Assembly (NCBI GenBank): GCA_022494885.1
Contig: JAGVSM010000910.1
Location: 124,001 to 188,000 of the forward strand
Source: Micrasema longulum
Lineage: Eukaryota; Arthropoda; Insecta; Trichoptera; Brachycentridae
Length of the DNA: 64,000 nucleotides
Reading direction: 5' to 3'
Both the position numbers and the translations under genes were made by a program. Below are positions 48,301 through 57,388 of this stretch, one piece after another (position 1 is the first letter of the stretch; each line of letters starts with the position of its first letter). The notes beneath the pieces were generated by a model. That model was not told where the DNA came from. It did not search any database and worked only from the letters and a program-made list of their open reading frames with translations.

Positions 48301-49425
48301 CACATTCAGCAACCTGCCTACAGACAATTGGCCGTTGAGCTTGTCTGTATTATTTCAACAATTCTTAGGAGAAATCCCGAGCTGACTTTCCAGAATGCAC
48401 TTGACCTAGACCAGATTTTAACAGATGCAGAAAAAATGTACAACAAGGTACTTATATAATATTATTAACATTAAAATTACTATTGTTTTGATCTATCGAT
48501 TTCCGCCTGCCTTAAGAGATTTTAAAAAACAAAGGAAACAAAATATCAGAACAATCGAACACACATTTTGGAAAAGACAACTTAGACAATAATGTCCTTA
48601 TATTATTATTTTTTATATAAGTGAAATCGTTAAGATACTCTGAAACCATAAGTTTCACCAAACCAATTCTCCCACATTTCACACAATTAAGTTCTTATAA
48701 TCAATAAAAATACATTTATTTATAAATAATACAAAGTTTGACTTTGCTTAAAAATGTAGGAAATACTAGTTGTTAGTACATAGTAGAAAAGATATAATAA
48801 AAGGAATGAAAATAAAGTGCAAGAAATGGAATATAATATATATTTTGTATGTACATGTAACACAAAATGATTTGTGACAAATCAATACGGACAAACAAAA
48901 CAAACCATCATGTTGTTTCTCTGTAGGGGTAGGCAGAGAGGATAGAATCCCATATCACTCTGTCTTTGCATACATACCTCACTTCCACTACATTCATACA
49001 TCTTCTTATGCAAGCACGCCGATTATTCCAACTTTTGACATGTCTGTCTTCAAGTATTTGTTGAATTTGGTAATTTGGTTCATAGTTTGTTTTTTCTAGG
49101 TTTAAATGACTTTAATTTTGCATTGATTGATCATAAATTTTTGACTAATAAATAAGATAATCAAATAATTTACAGATTCTTTTCTTTCATTATAAATAAT
49201 TTACATATTTTGTAAACGTATTAATTGTTTTTGTATTAATAGGATACAAATGACGATGGGGGTTCAAGCGGTGTGGCTGCCGAGCAGAGTCTATACGCCG
49301 CCCCATTTTCCTGTACAGCGGGTTACCTCGCCCGAGCTGTGGTCAATACCGTTCTGCAGGGCGGCGCGACCACTCTTTCCACATATATTTCTACCAATCA
49401 ACAGGAGCACTGTCTAGTTTCTTAA
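33354..49425 (+). CDS. PHKB: Phosphorylase b kinase regulatory subunit beta
   Basis: Regulatory beta subunit of the phosphorylase kinase holoenzyme, which activates glycogen phosphorylase. Nineteen exons, all in phase: 33354-33480, 34382-34517, 36621-36903, 37226-37355, 37854-38005, 38090-38262, 38351-38514, 38592-38681, 38789-38943, 40788-40802, 42858-43088, 43481-43784, 44524-44786, 46665-46823, 46926-47051, 47209-47432, 48027-48141, 48214-48447, 49243-49425; 1087 residues (human about 1093). Landmarks: [57 protein letters not shown] of the glucoamylase-like domain, [53 protein letters not shown]. The C-terminus is CLVS, a CaaX farnesylation box as known for this subunit. VRQGSID near residue 13 keeps an Arg at -3 to Ser like the mammalian PKA site. 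The start ATG is the first in-frame one in exon 33344-33480; an upstream exon adding residues is possible. Introns carry many SINE, MITE and LINE copies. Confidence 0.96.
33550..33823. repeat. Foldback element in PHKB intron 1
   Basis: ATCTGTGGTTTGGATCTATA near 33554 is mirrored by ATAGATCCAAGCCACAGAT near 33797, with arms of about 38 bp and AT-rich filling. Probably a small MITE. Confidence 0.6.
34831..35518 (-). pseudogene. Non-LTR retrotransposon reverse transcriptase fragment (jockey-like)
   Basis: Two minus-strand blocks: 35288-35518 reads [17 protein letters not shown] and [17 protein letters not shown], the end of the RT palm/thumb (N-x-S-K-T-K-Y, YLG). 34831-35076 reads [18 protein letters not shown], ending [12 protein letters not shown], the ORF2 C-terminal tail of jockey-clade-type elements. 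Stops and frameshifts separate them. Located in a PHKB intron, opposite strand. A related tail is at 63533-63790. Confidence 0.75.
35531..35686 (-). repeat. tRNA-derived SINE (family C), copy
   Basis: The minus strand has TTTGTGGTCCAGTAGCTAGT (A-box region) and an eroded B box, then the body word AAAATGGCCCATAACAT and GTAAATCATAAGAAC. The same order is found at 47459-47600 (+) and 50213-50412 (-). Confidence 0.6.
36040..36475 (+). pseudogene. LINE ORF2 C-terminal remnant
   Basis: Broken plus-strand frames give [14 protein letters not shown], then [20 protein letters not shown], then [13 protein letters not shown] and a W..DDD ending followed by ATGATGAT. This is the classical tail of insect non-LTR ORF2 (C-SW-L, R-LR-I, RR-W-GH). 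It sits in the PHKB intron just before exon 36621-36903. The family is not resolvable by eye. Confidence 0.65.
39444..39890. mobile_element. MITE (family B) interrupted by a SINE
   Basis: Outer ends CCTCAGAGGCAGACGGATGC and CATCTGCCTCTGAGG are the same terminal repeats as at 30235-30468, in reverse overall orientation. Inner MITE sequence matches up to AATCGAAATGTCATTTCAT at 39654 and resumes with ATCAAATTCTGGATTTGC at 39855. Removal of the 200-bp insert would restore the ~245-bp family-B element. Confidence 0.8.
39655..39854 (+). repeat. tRNA-derived SINE (family D) nested in the MITE
   Basis: The head has a pol III A box (GTGCGTAGTTGGTTAGAC) and a perfect B box (GGTTCGATTCCC) at tRNA spacing, with a cloverleaf-like arm (CCAACTGTGAAACTGG). 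The tail is A-rich (AAAAAAAAAAGACTTAGCGGG). Not a true tRNA: the acceptor stem does not pair well. Confidence 0.7.
40264..40382 (-). repeat. Dispersed SINE-like repeat (family A), truncated copy
   Basis: TAATTTGTTGCAATATAGAG, then AGGGCTTATAACCTGTCATT, then GGCTGGTTTAAGTGGCCA: the 3' half of family A in reverse orientation, in the long PHKB intron. Confidence 0.65.
40788..40802 (+). CDS. PHKB: PHKB 15-nt microexon (AKPAY)
   Basis: Five codons, AKPAY, bounded by CTGCAG on the left and GTAAGT on the right. It fills the in-frame gap between RYSAFQ (exon ending 38943) and GTATDLVVQ (exon from 42858). The flanking exons also join in phase 0 without it, so it could be optional. It is part of the PHKB entry and listed here because gene finders usually miss exons this short. 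Confidence 0.75.
41931..42150. repeat. 220-bp foldback MITE in PHKB intron
   Basis: Left end CTGCCAGAAGTCATT and right end ATGATGTCTGGCAG, with mirrored inner words GTGACACTGTCAAAACTGA / TCAGTTTTGACAAAAGTGTC and, at the centre, AATAACACCTTGCTTATA / TATAAGCAAGATGTTATT. It is palindromic along its whole length with a loop of about 7 nt. Confidence 0.8.
43875..43932. repeat. Short hairpin
   Basis: AAATCACCAAATAAA mirrored by TTTATTTGGTGATTT around an AT-rich loop of about 27 nt, in the PHKB intron after exon 43481-43784. Confidence 0.5.
44283..44450 (-). repeat. tRNA-derived SINE (family E), copy 1
   Basis: The minus strand reads TCCACCTCACAGTATAGTGG then TTGGCGCG (A box), GGTCCAAGGTTCGATTCCTG (B box) and GGAGGGTGGA, so the head still resembles a tRNA with a partly paired acceptor. 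The downstream copy at 51255-51430 shares the flanking body (CTTATCT-C-C-C-TGATTTCC on the plus strand). Confidence 0.65.
44883..45134. repeat. MITE with AGTAATAAGGCGCCACAG ends
   Basis: AGTAATAAGGCGCCACAGC at the left and CTGTGGCGCCTTATTACT at the right form an 18-bp perfect terminal inverted repeat, about 250 bp apart, in a PHKB intron. No coding capacity. Confidence 0.75.
47459..47600 (+). repeat. tRNA-derived SINE (family C), plus copy
   Basis: CTGGGTTGTGGTCTCGTGAT (A-box side), GGAGGTTCTAATCCC (B box) and CACTGTACCACAA, then a body with GGGTAAATAATAAGAAC. It starts about 25 nt after the donor of PHKB exon 47209-47432. Confidence 0.65.
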
Positions 49426-49529
49426 TCCTTAATTAATCGGCTTTTGAATTTATGTGCAATATTTAACATAGTTAATTTATCTATAGTTGAGTTATTATAT
49501 TCAAAGGCTATATTATAAACATAGCAAAT

Positions 49530-49535
49530 AATAAA
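49530..49535 (+). terminator. Polyadenylation signal of PHKB
   Basis: AATAAA about 105 nt after the stop codon; another AATAAA follows about 10 nt later. Confidence 0.55.
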
Positions 49536-49689
49536 AACAATAAAAAAACAATAATACCAAATCTTTGTGGACAAGTTTTAAATTTTAAGTTTTATGGAAT
49601 TTTATTGGGTTAAATAATGATTATTTCGCCTATTAGGCAAAGCCCTATTAAACTAACTGGTGTAAAAAAAGTGTAAAAATTTGAAAAGT

Positions 49690-49905
49690 GCTTTCAGATG
49701 TTGCCTAGTCGGTGGAATAATTTAACCAGATGAATCTCACCCTCATCAATAAAGGTTTCAGCTTTTTTTATTTCACATAAGTCCACAGATGGAAGAGTTC
49801 AGGAAATGTGGATGTTCAAACATGATGAATGTAACAGTGTCTACTTAAACCAGCCAATGACAGGAAGTAAGCCCTGTTTATTTGCAACAAATTTCGTGCT
49901 GCACA
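49690..49905 (+). repeat. Dispersed SINE-like repeat (family A), copy with intact head
   Basis: TTGCCTAGTCGGTGG (A box-like), AAAGGTTTCAGC (B box-like), then GGAAATGTGGATGTTCAAAC, CAGCCAATGACAGG and AAGCCCTGT, ending TTTGCAACAAATTTC. Same order as 12573-12836. Confidence 0.65.
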
Positions 49906-50212
49906 GTGGGGATGCCATGATATAATTGGAATGCGGCGATTAGGTTAACATTGTCTAACACGTAGAAACGTTGCTCCACTACCTCGTTCATTTACTCTAT
50001 GAACTATGTCCTGTATTCAATATTAAAATAACTTTAAATGACTTATATATCAACAGCCTAGAAGGGAGCTTTCTTCGTACCTGTTTAAATAATTTTACTC
50101 GTAAATCTTAAGCCCTGTGCCATATTCATGTAACTTTGATATTATAATTTACTTAAAGATAAAACTTATTGAATTTTTTAAATGTTCATGGAAATAAAGT
50201 TTTATCAGTCTA

Positions 50213-50412
50213 TTTTTTTTTTTTTTTTTTTTTTAAAATAAATATTTGCGTTCTTATGATTTACCCAAACATTTAATTTTGAGGGCCATTTTCAACGAGT
50301 TGTAAATAACTCACTATTAGAAAATGGAATCGAGTTGGGGTAGAGTGGGATTCGAACCACGGACCTTTGGTCCGTGAGTCCGAGACTCTAGCCACAGGAC
50401 CACAACCCGATA
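50213..50412 (-). repeat. tRNA-derived SINE (family C), best-preserved copy
   Basis: The minus strand starts CGGGTTGTGGTCCTGTGGCT then AGAGTCTCGG (A box), has ACGGACCAAAGGTCCGT (an anticodon-arm-like hairpin) and TGGTTCGAATCCCAC (B box), then TCTACCCC. It ends in a poly-A tail seen as plus-strand T (about 50213-50234). The head could fold nearly as a tRNA, but the body and tail mark it as a SINE. Confidence 0.75.
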
Positions 50413-51254
50413 TTTGTTTTTATTCTATATAATGCAACTAAGAATTCAGTGTTATATTAATCAAGACAAGTTTTATGTAATTGCTATCGAATGGAAATCA
50501 AATGATATTATTTTTATAATTATGTTATAAATTATTATTTATTAGATTAATTATGAGCACCATTTGTGGGCATATATTATTAATTACAGTATATGTATTA
50601 AAATGAACAAATATATTATATTATTGTTATAAAGTTTTTTTAGTGATTTTAGCACCTAAAAAGTATTATGTTGCCCCTTATTTGACTGATTTAAAGAGTT
50701 ACTGAGAATCTAAAGTAATGTAGAAGAAATAACTGTTAGTTGCAAACCAATCCCAGGATAGGGGAAAAAACTAGGCTTAAAAATATGCTTCATCAATATC
50801 ATTTCTCTATCAGGCTTTGTTACTTGGAAGGTAATGTTTTACGCTTCAGGTGCCAATAATAGGAAAATATAATGTTTTTTTTAAAAGTTTTAAATTAATA
50901 AGGGTCTATAAAATGCTGTTGAGTATTTTTTACTACTTATTAGGATAAAAAATATTTTTAAATTTATAATTTTTAATTCCTGTGAAAACGGTCATTGCAT
51001 TGGCCACGCCCCTAACACATCCTGATTCATGTAAATTTTGAACTTTGAACATTTCACGAATCTTCGTTACAATTATCAAGGCCAAACATGTCCCGTTTTT
51101 GTAGACATATTTTTTTATAACTTCTTTTTTAAAGTTATGTATGAAAACATTTCTCCACAATATCCATATTCATTTTGAAAACACAATTCATTTTTCTAAA
51201 TCCATTTCATATATTTTTATCGGTATTCGTGGTATGTGATATTTCCCTATTAAA

Positions 51255-51430
51255 TATTGCCATGTGAGACCACCTTTAAAATCAATATTTTACGTCCTCC
51301 CTGCCAGGAATCACACCCAGAACCTCTAGAATCGAAGGTGAAAGTGCCAACCTCTACACAACGAGGCAGACTTATCTCCGCTTGATTTCCTTTTTCAGAA
51401 TTTTTACCTGAGAGTAGCCATCGAGTCGAA
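51255..51430 (-). repeat. tRNA-derived SINE (family E), copy 2
   Basis: Diverged relative of 44283-44450: CTGCCAGGAATCACACCC, AGAACCTCTAGAATCGAAGG and TGATTTCCTTTTTCAGAATT on the plus strand. A and B boxes are mutated. Confidence 0.55.
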
Positions 51431-52389
51431 AACACTTTTAATAGGAAGAGGCTGAAGACGAAAATTATTGGTACCATTGATGAATTTGACAAAAATGCAA
51501 TGAGGAAGGTGGGTAATTTTTATTTCATTCGCCAGTATCCGACAGCACCTTCATAAAATTATGCATGTGATGTATGTAGATATTAATATTATTACTTGAT
51601 GTCATTAAGTTTAAGTATGACGGATTACTAATTAAAAATCTGTGTATAGAAATAAAATTCAAGCTCACGCAAGTTTGGTCAGTTTTTACTATATAAGTTA
51701 TTTGATTTTTTTTCTTGGAGAAGGCGGAAAACTAACTTACATCTTTTTTGTTTTTGTAATTTTGATCTCATGAGGTTATAACTATAATTACATCTTTCTT
51801 TAACAGAGTCATAGAGGCGTAAAACACGACTTTAGTGAATAAAAACATTCAATTAACATATTATTTGCACAAAATATTATTTTTTTTAAATCTCTATGGC
51901 AATCTAAAACATATATCAAGGATAAAGGATAAAGTTATCAAGTTTTACGGAAGAGCCAATTAAAGTTTTTTTTAAAAAATAATAAAGAATCTTGTATGCT
52001 AAATTTTTATTTAAATTTTGTAGGAATCCTTCTAAAATAATTAGTATGTATGAGTTTTTTTTTATTAATTAAAAAAAAAAAAAACTTTAGTTGGCTCTTC
52101 TGTAAAGTTGGCACATGTTGCTTGGTAACTTTTTCCTTGCTAGCGTAGTTGTAAATGGCCTTCGACACAAACTATAGTTTAATAAATTTGTTCCCTCTCT
52201 TGAAAACTAGCAAACATCAAGATATGCCCTAATGCCTCTGAACGGAAGAACTGTTCACACATATTGCATTCACAATAATAGCCTAAAACGCGTATCTCAA
52301 AAATTTTATTGGTAAAATAATACAAGTACATTTATGAAATTTTATTTATTTTCTTCTTTTTGCTAAAATAAACAATAATTTTAGTAATA

Positions 52390-54370
52390 TTAATGTTTAA
52401 TATAATCACAATAACAATAAAGTTTTAAACGGAAGTCATCTATACACGAGCTTTGCTGGCCATATAGATTAATTCGGCTTACTAAGCCAGTAATTTGCCA
52501 GCCAACTGTAGTATTTCTCACAGTTGCCTCAAATAGTCCCCCCCCGGGTTTTGTTTGTACAATAATTGTGTAATCTAATACAATGTGATTAACATCCTTT
52601 GAATTCATAGTATAAGATGGCTCACCAACCATTAAGTCTATTATATTAGTAACGTTAAGTTTGGCACACTGAACATAATTAGCCAACAAATCATTTATGT
52701 GCTTTGCAACAACATTAGAAAGGGTAGATGGCAGAGTGTTGTTAAGATTAAGTTTCCTTATCCGGTGACATGTACACCAGTGCGGTTCAATGGCTGCCAT
52801 TTGGCAAGTGCGCTTCTCATCCAAGGGAAAGAATAGACTTATTCCTCTAGATTCCATTAATCTTCTTTTTTTATATCTATTCTTTATTTGATAATTTGTT
52901 AGTTCATGAACATGTAATAAATCTAGTAATGTTTCGTGTAAATCAAAAGGTGTTGTTAATCTTCTAGTATTCCTTTTCATGTTATAAGTAGCTAGTGGAT
53001 ATTTTTGTTGGAAATGTTTTGGAAGTACAAAAAACAGAAACGGTAATCGTTCTTCCATGTAGCCCTGATGAGTAGAACGAATATCTCCCCATCGTATACC
53101 ATGATCACTCATCAACACTAATATAGTTTTCTTCATCCAACCTTTTTCTATAAGAGATTTAATTAGATCTAAATAGAGTTCATCACACAGCGGAGGATAG
53201 TTTAAGTAATCATGAGTAATTGATGTTTCCCAAAAGAAACCGAAGTAAGGGCTTGTCGACATGGTTTTAACAAATTTTTTGACATATGACAATAAAACAT
53301 CCACTGATAACCTCGGTCCAAGGCATAAATTGGCATTTAAGTGCTTTTCATGTCCTATTTCTTTATCTGATAAGTAAGCAAATGTTCTCCAATAGTAGTC
53401 TGTAGGTTTTTCAATAAAACCTGCTTTTAAATAATTAAATAGACCGATTGGCGCTGCATCTTCTGCAAACGCCGTGTAATACCCCGCTTCACTATATTTT
53501 TTCCAAATAAAAGGACATTCATCAAATGAAGGATTATACCCTAAATAGCACGTGGCAGAGAGTTCATCCCCACTCAAACCGGATAGTACTGGGATAAGAT
53601 TTGGGAATGTATTGTCTCCAACTTTATTGTACCCTTTAAATTCAATAACATCAGATTCTTCCAAATACTTCAATGTTTGTGGCATCGTTCTATGAAAGTT
53701 TAATCTAGATACTGCGTCTATTCCTAGTACAAGTACATTAAATTTATTGCTTGGGTTTGTATTGGTATTACTTTCTTTTATTACAAATGAGTGGAAGTCT
53801 TTATATATGAGTTGTTGCTTATGTATACATTCAACTTTTATAAATTGATATTTTACCACTGTTCTTTTGGAAAATATGAAACTTTCATTTATAAATTTGA
53901 AACGGTTGTCATTTGGTATCTCAGATGATGGTTGTCTGTAAAAGGACGTGTAAAAGCAAACTAATTCATATTCATTTGTTATATTGTAATACGGAAAATA
54001 TTTTTTTTCTATCCAAATACTCGAGTGATCTGATTCCACTAGGGGTGGATTTGTTTCATTGTAACAACGTACAATCTTTTCCTTGTAAATAAATTTTAAT
54101 ATTGCTTGATTAAAGGGTTCAAAACCTGGAATGGTACATCCTTGGCCTTTGATAAAATATTCTGTTCCATTTATATCAATAAATTTGTAATCATTTTGGG
54201 TCCATGAGAAGCGGATATTGTATGTTTGAAAATTAACCTCAAAGTCTATATTCATAATAAGAAGTATGAAAGTGGCTGTTACACTCGGCAGAATTAGAAT
54301 ACAATGTTTATATCTGTTTAAGTTTGCCAGTACTTTTCTTTCGTGAGGTAAAAGTGTATAGTTGTCCACC
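52390..54370 (-). CDS. DUF229 family membrane protein, copy 1
   Basis: About 660 residues of a DUF229 protein (alkaline-phosphatase/sulfatase-like fold, biochemical role not established). Single type II-like membrane segment near residues 20-40 (ILILPSVTATFILLIMN), then an extracellular or lumenal domain with many N-glycosylation sequons (NGTEYF, NITNEY, NESFIF). Fold motifs: NVLVLGIDAVSRLNFHRTMP, KVGDNTFPNLIPVLSGL (candidate nucleophile Thr and metal Asp), AFAEDAAPIG, LVLMSDHGIRWGDIRSTHQG, EERLPFLFFVLPKHF. The C-terminus is Cys-rich (CIDDFRLKLYCYC). The first codon of the open frame is GTG directly after a splice acceptor (TTCTAG|G GTG), so the true ATG must be in an upstream exon. A candidate 20-nt exon, MTINIF plus two bases with donor AC|GTAAGT, is at 54549-54568. 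First of three tandem paralogues. Confidence 0.88.
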
Positions 54371-54548
54371 CTAGAACAGAAATTTATGAAATTATCATGG
54401 TAGATTGAGACAACAGATCAGCAGAGATAGATACATTATTTGTGGAGGAATATGGAAGTAAAGACATGGCTTTCTGTCATCGGCTAGTTTACGTGATCAT
54501 TCACCATTGTTTGAAAATCTATTTTTTTCTCCAATTTTTGAAACTTAC

Positions 54549-54568
54549 GTAAATATGTTGATTGTCAT
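54549..54568 (-). other. Candidate 5' coding exon of DUF229 copy 1
   Basis: ATG plus five codons (MTINIF) and two leftover bases before a strong donor (AC|GTAAGT). The two leftover bases are exactly what the acceptor at 54371 needs. Short and otherwise unsupported. Confidence 0.35.
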
Positions 54569-55073
54569 GGGAACATGGAACATTCCCGTACAACGCACAA
54601 GTTTCTGAAAAATCCTACTGCCATCTCCTGAAAATTTGTGAGGTAATAGAACTGAAACATTTATTGATCACATGTACTTCTTTCAACCAGTTTTGTTAAT
54701 CGACAGTATTTTGAGTATGTAATTTTTAACAATATTTACTAAATACTCAATTGTCAAATTAGAAGCAATCACATCATGTGCTGGAATACAGTGTCAAATG
54801 TTTTCGCCATATTTTAAAGAGGTTTAAAAAAAAAAAATTTTTTTTTTTGAATGATAAACTGGACAGATGGAGGTGAAATTCTGGACAGAAGGAGGTTTCA
54901 ATCACAGTGGAGGGATATCTATGCGTAGGAGTGCAGTAATTATATAAAAAATAAATATGAAATTTTGGTTTATTTTTATGTACGGTTTGCTAATAAAGGT
55001 GATTATATTTCAAATATATGACTAAAATATTATTTATTCGATCATAAAAAAGTAAAACCTATAAGTAGTGTTG

Positions 55074-57045
55074 TTAGGTGTTATTACAGTAGCAATATAG
55101 TTTCAAATGGCTATTATTTATACATGAACTCTGTTTGGCATGCAGATTAATACGGCTTACTGAGCCTGTTACAATCCAATTTAGAGCAATATTTCTCACA
55201 GTTGCCTCAAATAATCCGTCTCCAGGTTCGGTTAATATAATAATTGTGTAATCTTATACTTTATGGTTTACATTATTTGTATAAAATGACTCTCCAATTG
55301 TCAAGTCTGTCATTTTAGTTGCCTTCAGTTTGGCACATTGATCGTAATCAGCCAACAAATTATTTATATGTTTTATAACAACATTAGATAGTATAGATGC
55401 TATAGAGTTGTTCACTTCAAGTTTTCTCATTGAAAAACATGTACACCAATGTGGTTTGATGGCTGCCATTTTGCAAGTGCGTCCATTATCCAAGGGAAGA
55501 AATAAACTTATGCCTCTAGATTCCATTATATATTTTTTCTGACTCTTTGTTTTTATTTGATCATTTGATAATTCATTCGCATTTAATAAATTTCTTAATG
55601 TCTCGTGTAGATCAAAGGGTGTTGTCAGTCTTCTAGTATTTATTTTCATGTTATAAGTAGCTAGTGGATATTTTTGTTGGAAATGTTTTGGTAGTATAAA
55701 AAACAAAAAAGGTAGTCGTTCCTCCATGTAGCCCTGATAAGTAGAACGAATGTCTCCCCATCGCATACCATGATCACTCACTAATATTAGCACTGTTTTC
55801 TTCATTAAGTCTTTTTCAAACAAACTTTTAAGTAGATCTAAATATAACCCATCGCATAGTTGAGGATAGTTTAAGTAATCATGAGTGATTGATGTTTCCC
55901 AAAAGAAACCAAAGTAGGGGCTAGTTGACATAGTCCTGATAATTTTTTTGATGTATGACAATAGGACATTCACTGATAACCTCGGTCCAAGACATAAATT
56001 TGCATTTAGGTGCTTTTCATGCCCTATTTCTTTATCTGATAAGTAAGAGAATATTCTCCAATAATAGTCGGTAGGTTTCTCGATAAAACCATTTTTTAAT
56101 AAATTAAAGAGACTCATTGTGGCTGCATCCTCAGCAAATGCTGTATAGTATCCCGCTTTACTATACTTGTCCCAAATAAAAGGGCATTCATCAAATGTAG
56201 GCTCTTTTCCTAAATAGCATGTAGCTAACAATTCTGTTTCATCCAACCCGGATAGCAATGGAATAAGATTAGGGAATGTATTATCTCCAACTTTATTGTA
56301 CCCTTTGAATTCAATAACATCGTATTTTTGTAGAAATTGCAATGTTTGTATCATCGTTCTATGGAAGTTTAATCTAGATACAGAATCTACACCTAGTATT
56401 AAAACATTATATTTATTGCCATTTCTTACAATTTGACGTTTATCTTTTATTACAAATGAATGGAAGTCTGTATAGATGAGTTGATGTTTATGTAAACATT
56501 CAGTTTTTATAAATTCGTAATTGATCTCTGTCTTTTTGGAAAATATGAAACTTTCGTTCATAAACTTGAAGTGATTATCACTTTGAATATTGGACGATGG
56601 CTGTCTATCGAATGGTGAGTAAAAGCAACTTAACTCGCATTTGTTTGTTATATTATAATTAGGAAAATATTTTTCTTCTATCCAAATACTCGAACAATCT
56701 GATTCTACTAAGGGAGGATTTGTTTCATTGTAACAGTTTATAAGATTTTCCTTGAAAATGAATTTCAGTATATTATTATCAAAAGGTTCAAAACTTGGAA
56801 TGGAACATCCTTGTGCGTTGATGAAATATTCTGTTCCATTTGCATCAATAAATTTATAATAGTTTAGTTTACTCAATGAAAAAGGTGTATTTTGTACATA
56901 AACATTAGTATCTAAACCGATATTTGTAAAAAGAAACAAGAATATGGCTGCCATGCTTGGCAACAACAGAAAAAAATATTTATATTTGTAGAAATATTTC
57001 AGCGTTTTCTTCTTGTTGTGTAAAAGTGTATACTCACTGTTGATC
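55074..57045 (-). pseudogene. DUF229 family protein, copy 2, with an in-frame nonsense codon
   Basis: Paralogue of copies 1 and 3 with the same motifs (NVLILGVDSVSRLNFHRTMI, KVGDNTFPNLIPLLSGL, LILVSDHGMRWGDIRSTYQG, ERLPFLFFILPKHF). The frame is open from the conserved splice acceptor (TTCTAG|G ATC at 57045) to a TAA at 55254-55256. At the same place the paralogues have NHIVLDYT; here NHKV is followed by TAA and then DYTIIILTEPGDG, still in frame to a natural stop at 55074. So one base change has removed the last 60 residues, including the Cys-rich end (KLYCYC). Without an upstream exon the first ATG is at 56954, inside the membrane segment. It may be a recent pseudogene or a truncated, still expressed protein; a sequence error is also possible. 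Confidence 0.75.
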
Positions 57046-57388
57046 CTAGAACAGAAATAAATAAAATAAGCATTATTATTATTCTAGCGTATTGGTTGGG
57101 ACAAGCATTTACAATGACTTGTTTTTCAATTTCCTTCTTTGTTTTACAGCAATTCGAAGAAATTTGCTGTTGGTACATATAAAGACTAATAAGTAAAGTT
57201 ATTTTATTTCAAAACTTTATTAAATGTATGCTAACTGTGGCTTACATATTATACTGATAGCAAAATTATTCACGGGTTTAAAAAATATAATTTAAATCTA
57301 AATGGATACTTCATTTCAGAAATATAAATAAGTTAAAAGCAACTTTTCAAATATGATTTATTTTGGCATCAGATAAATATCATTACAA

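Larger units (their letters stand above)
49426..52389. other. Convergent intergenic region PHKB/DUF229
   Basis: Contains the PHKB 3' UTR, a family-A repeat, a family-C SINE with poly-A tail and a family-E SINE. From about 51430 to 52340 only AT-rich sequence is seen. A minus-strand AATAAA at 52341-52346, about 44 nt beyond the first DUF229 stop, is its probable polyadenylation signal. Confidence 0.55.

Noticed and set aside
50340..50412. Possible functional tRNA gene (good B box, anticodon-arm-like hairpin, minus strand)
   Set aside because: Body and poly-A tail continue beyond it and two more diverged copies exist at 35531 and 47459, so it is the head of a SINE; the acceptor arms do not pair well.
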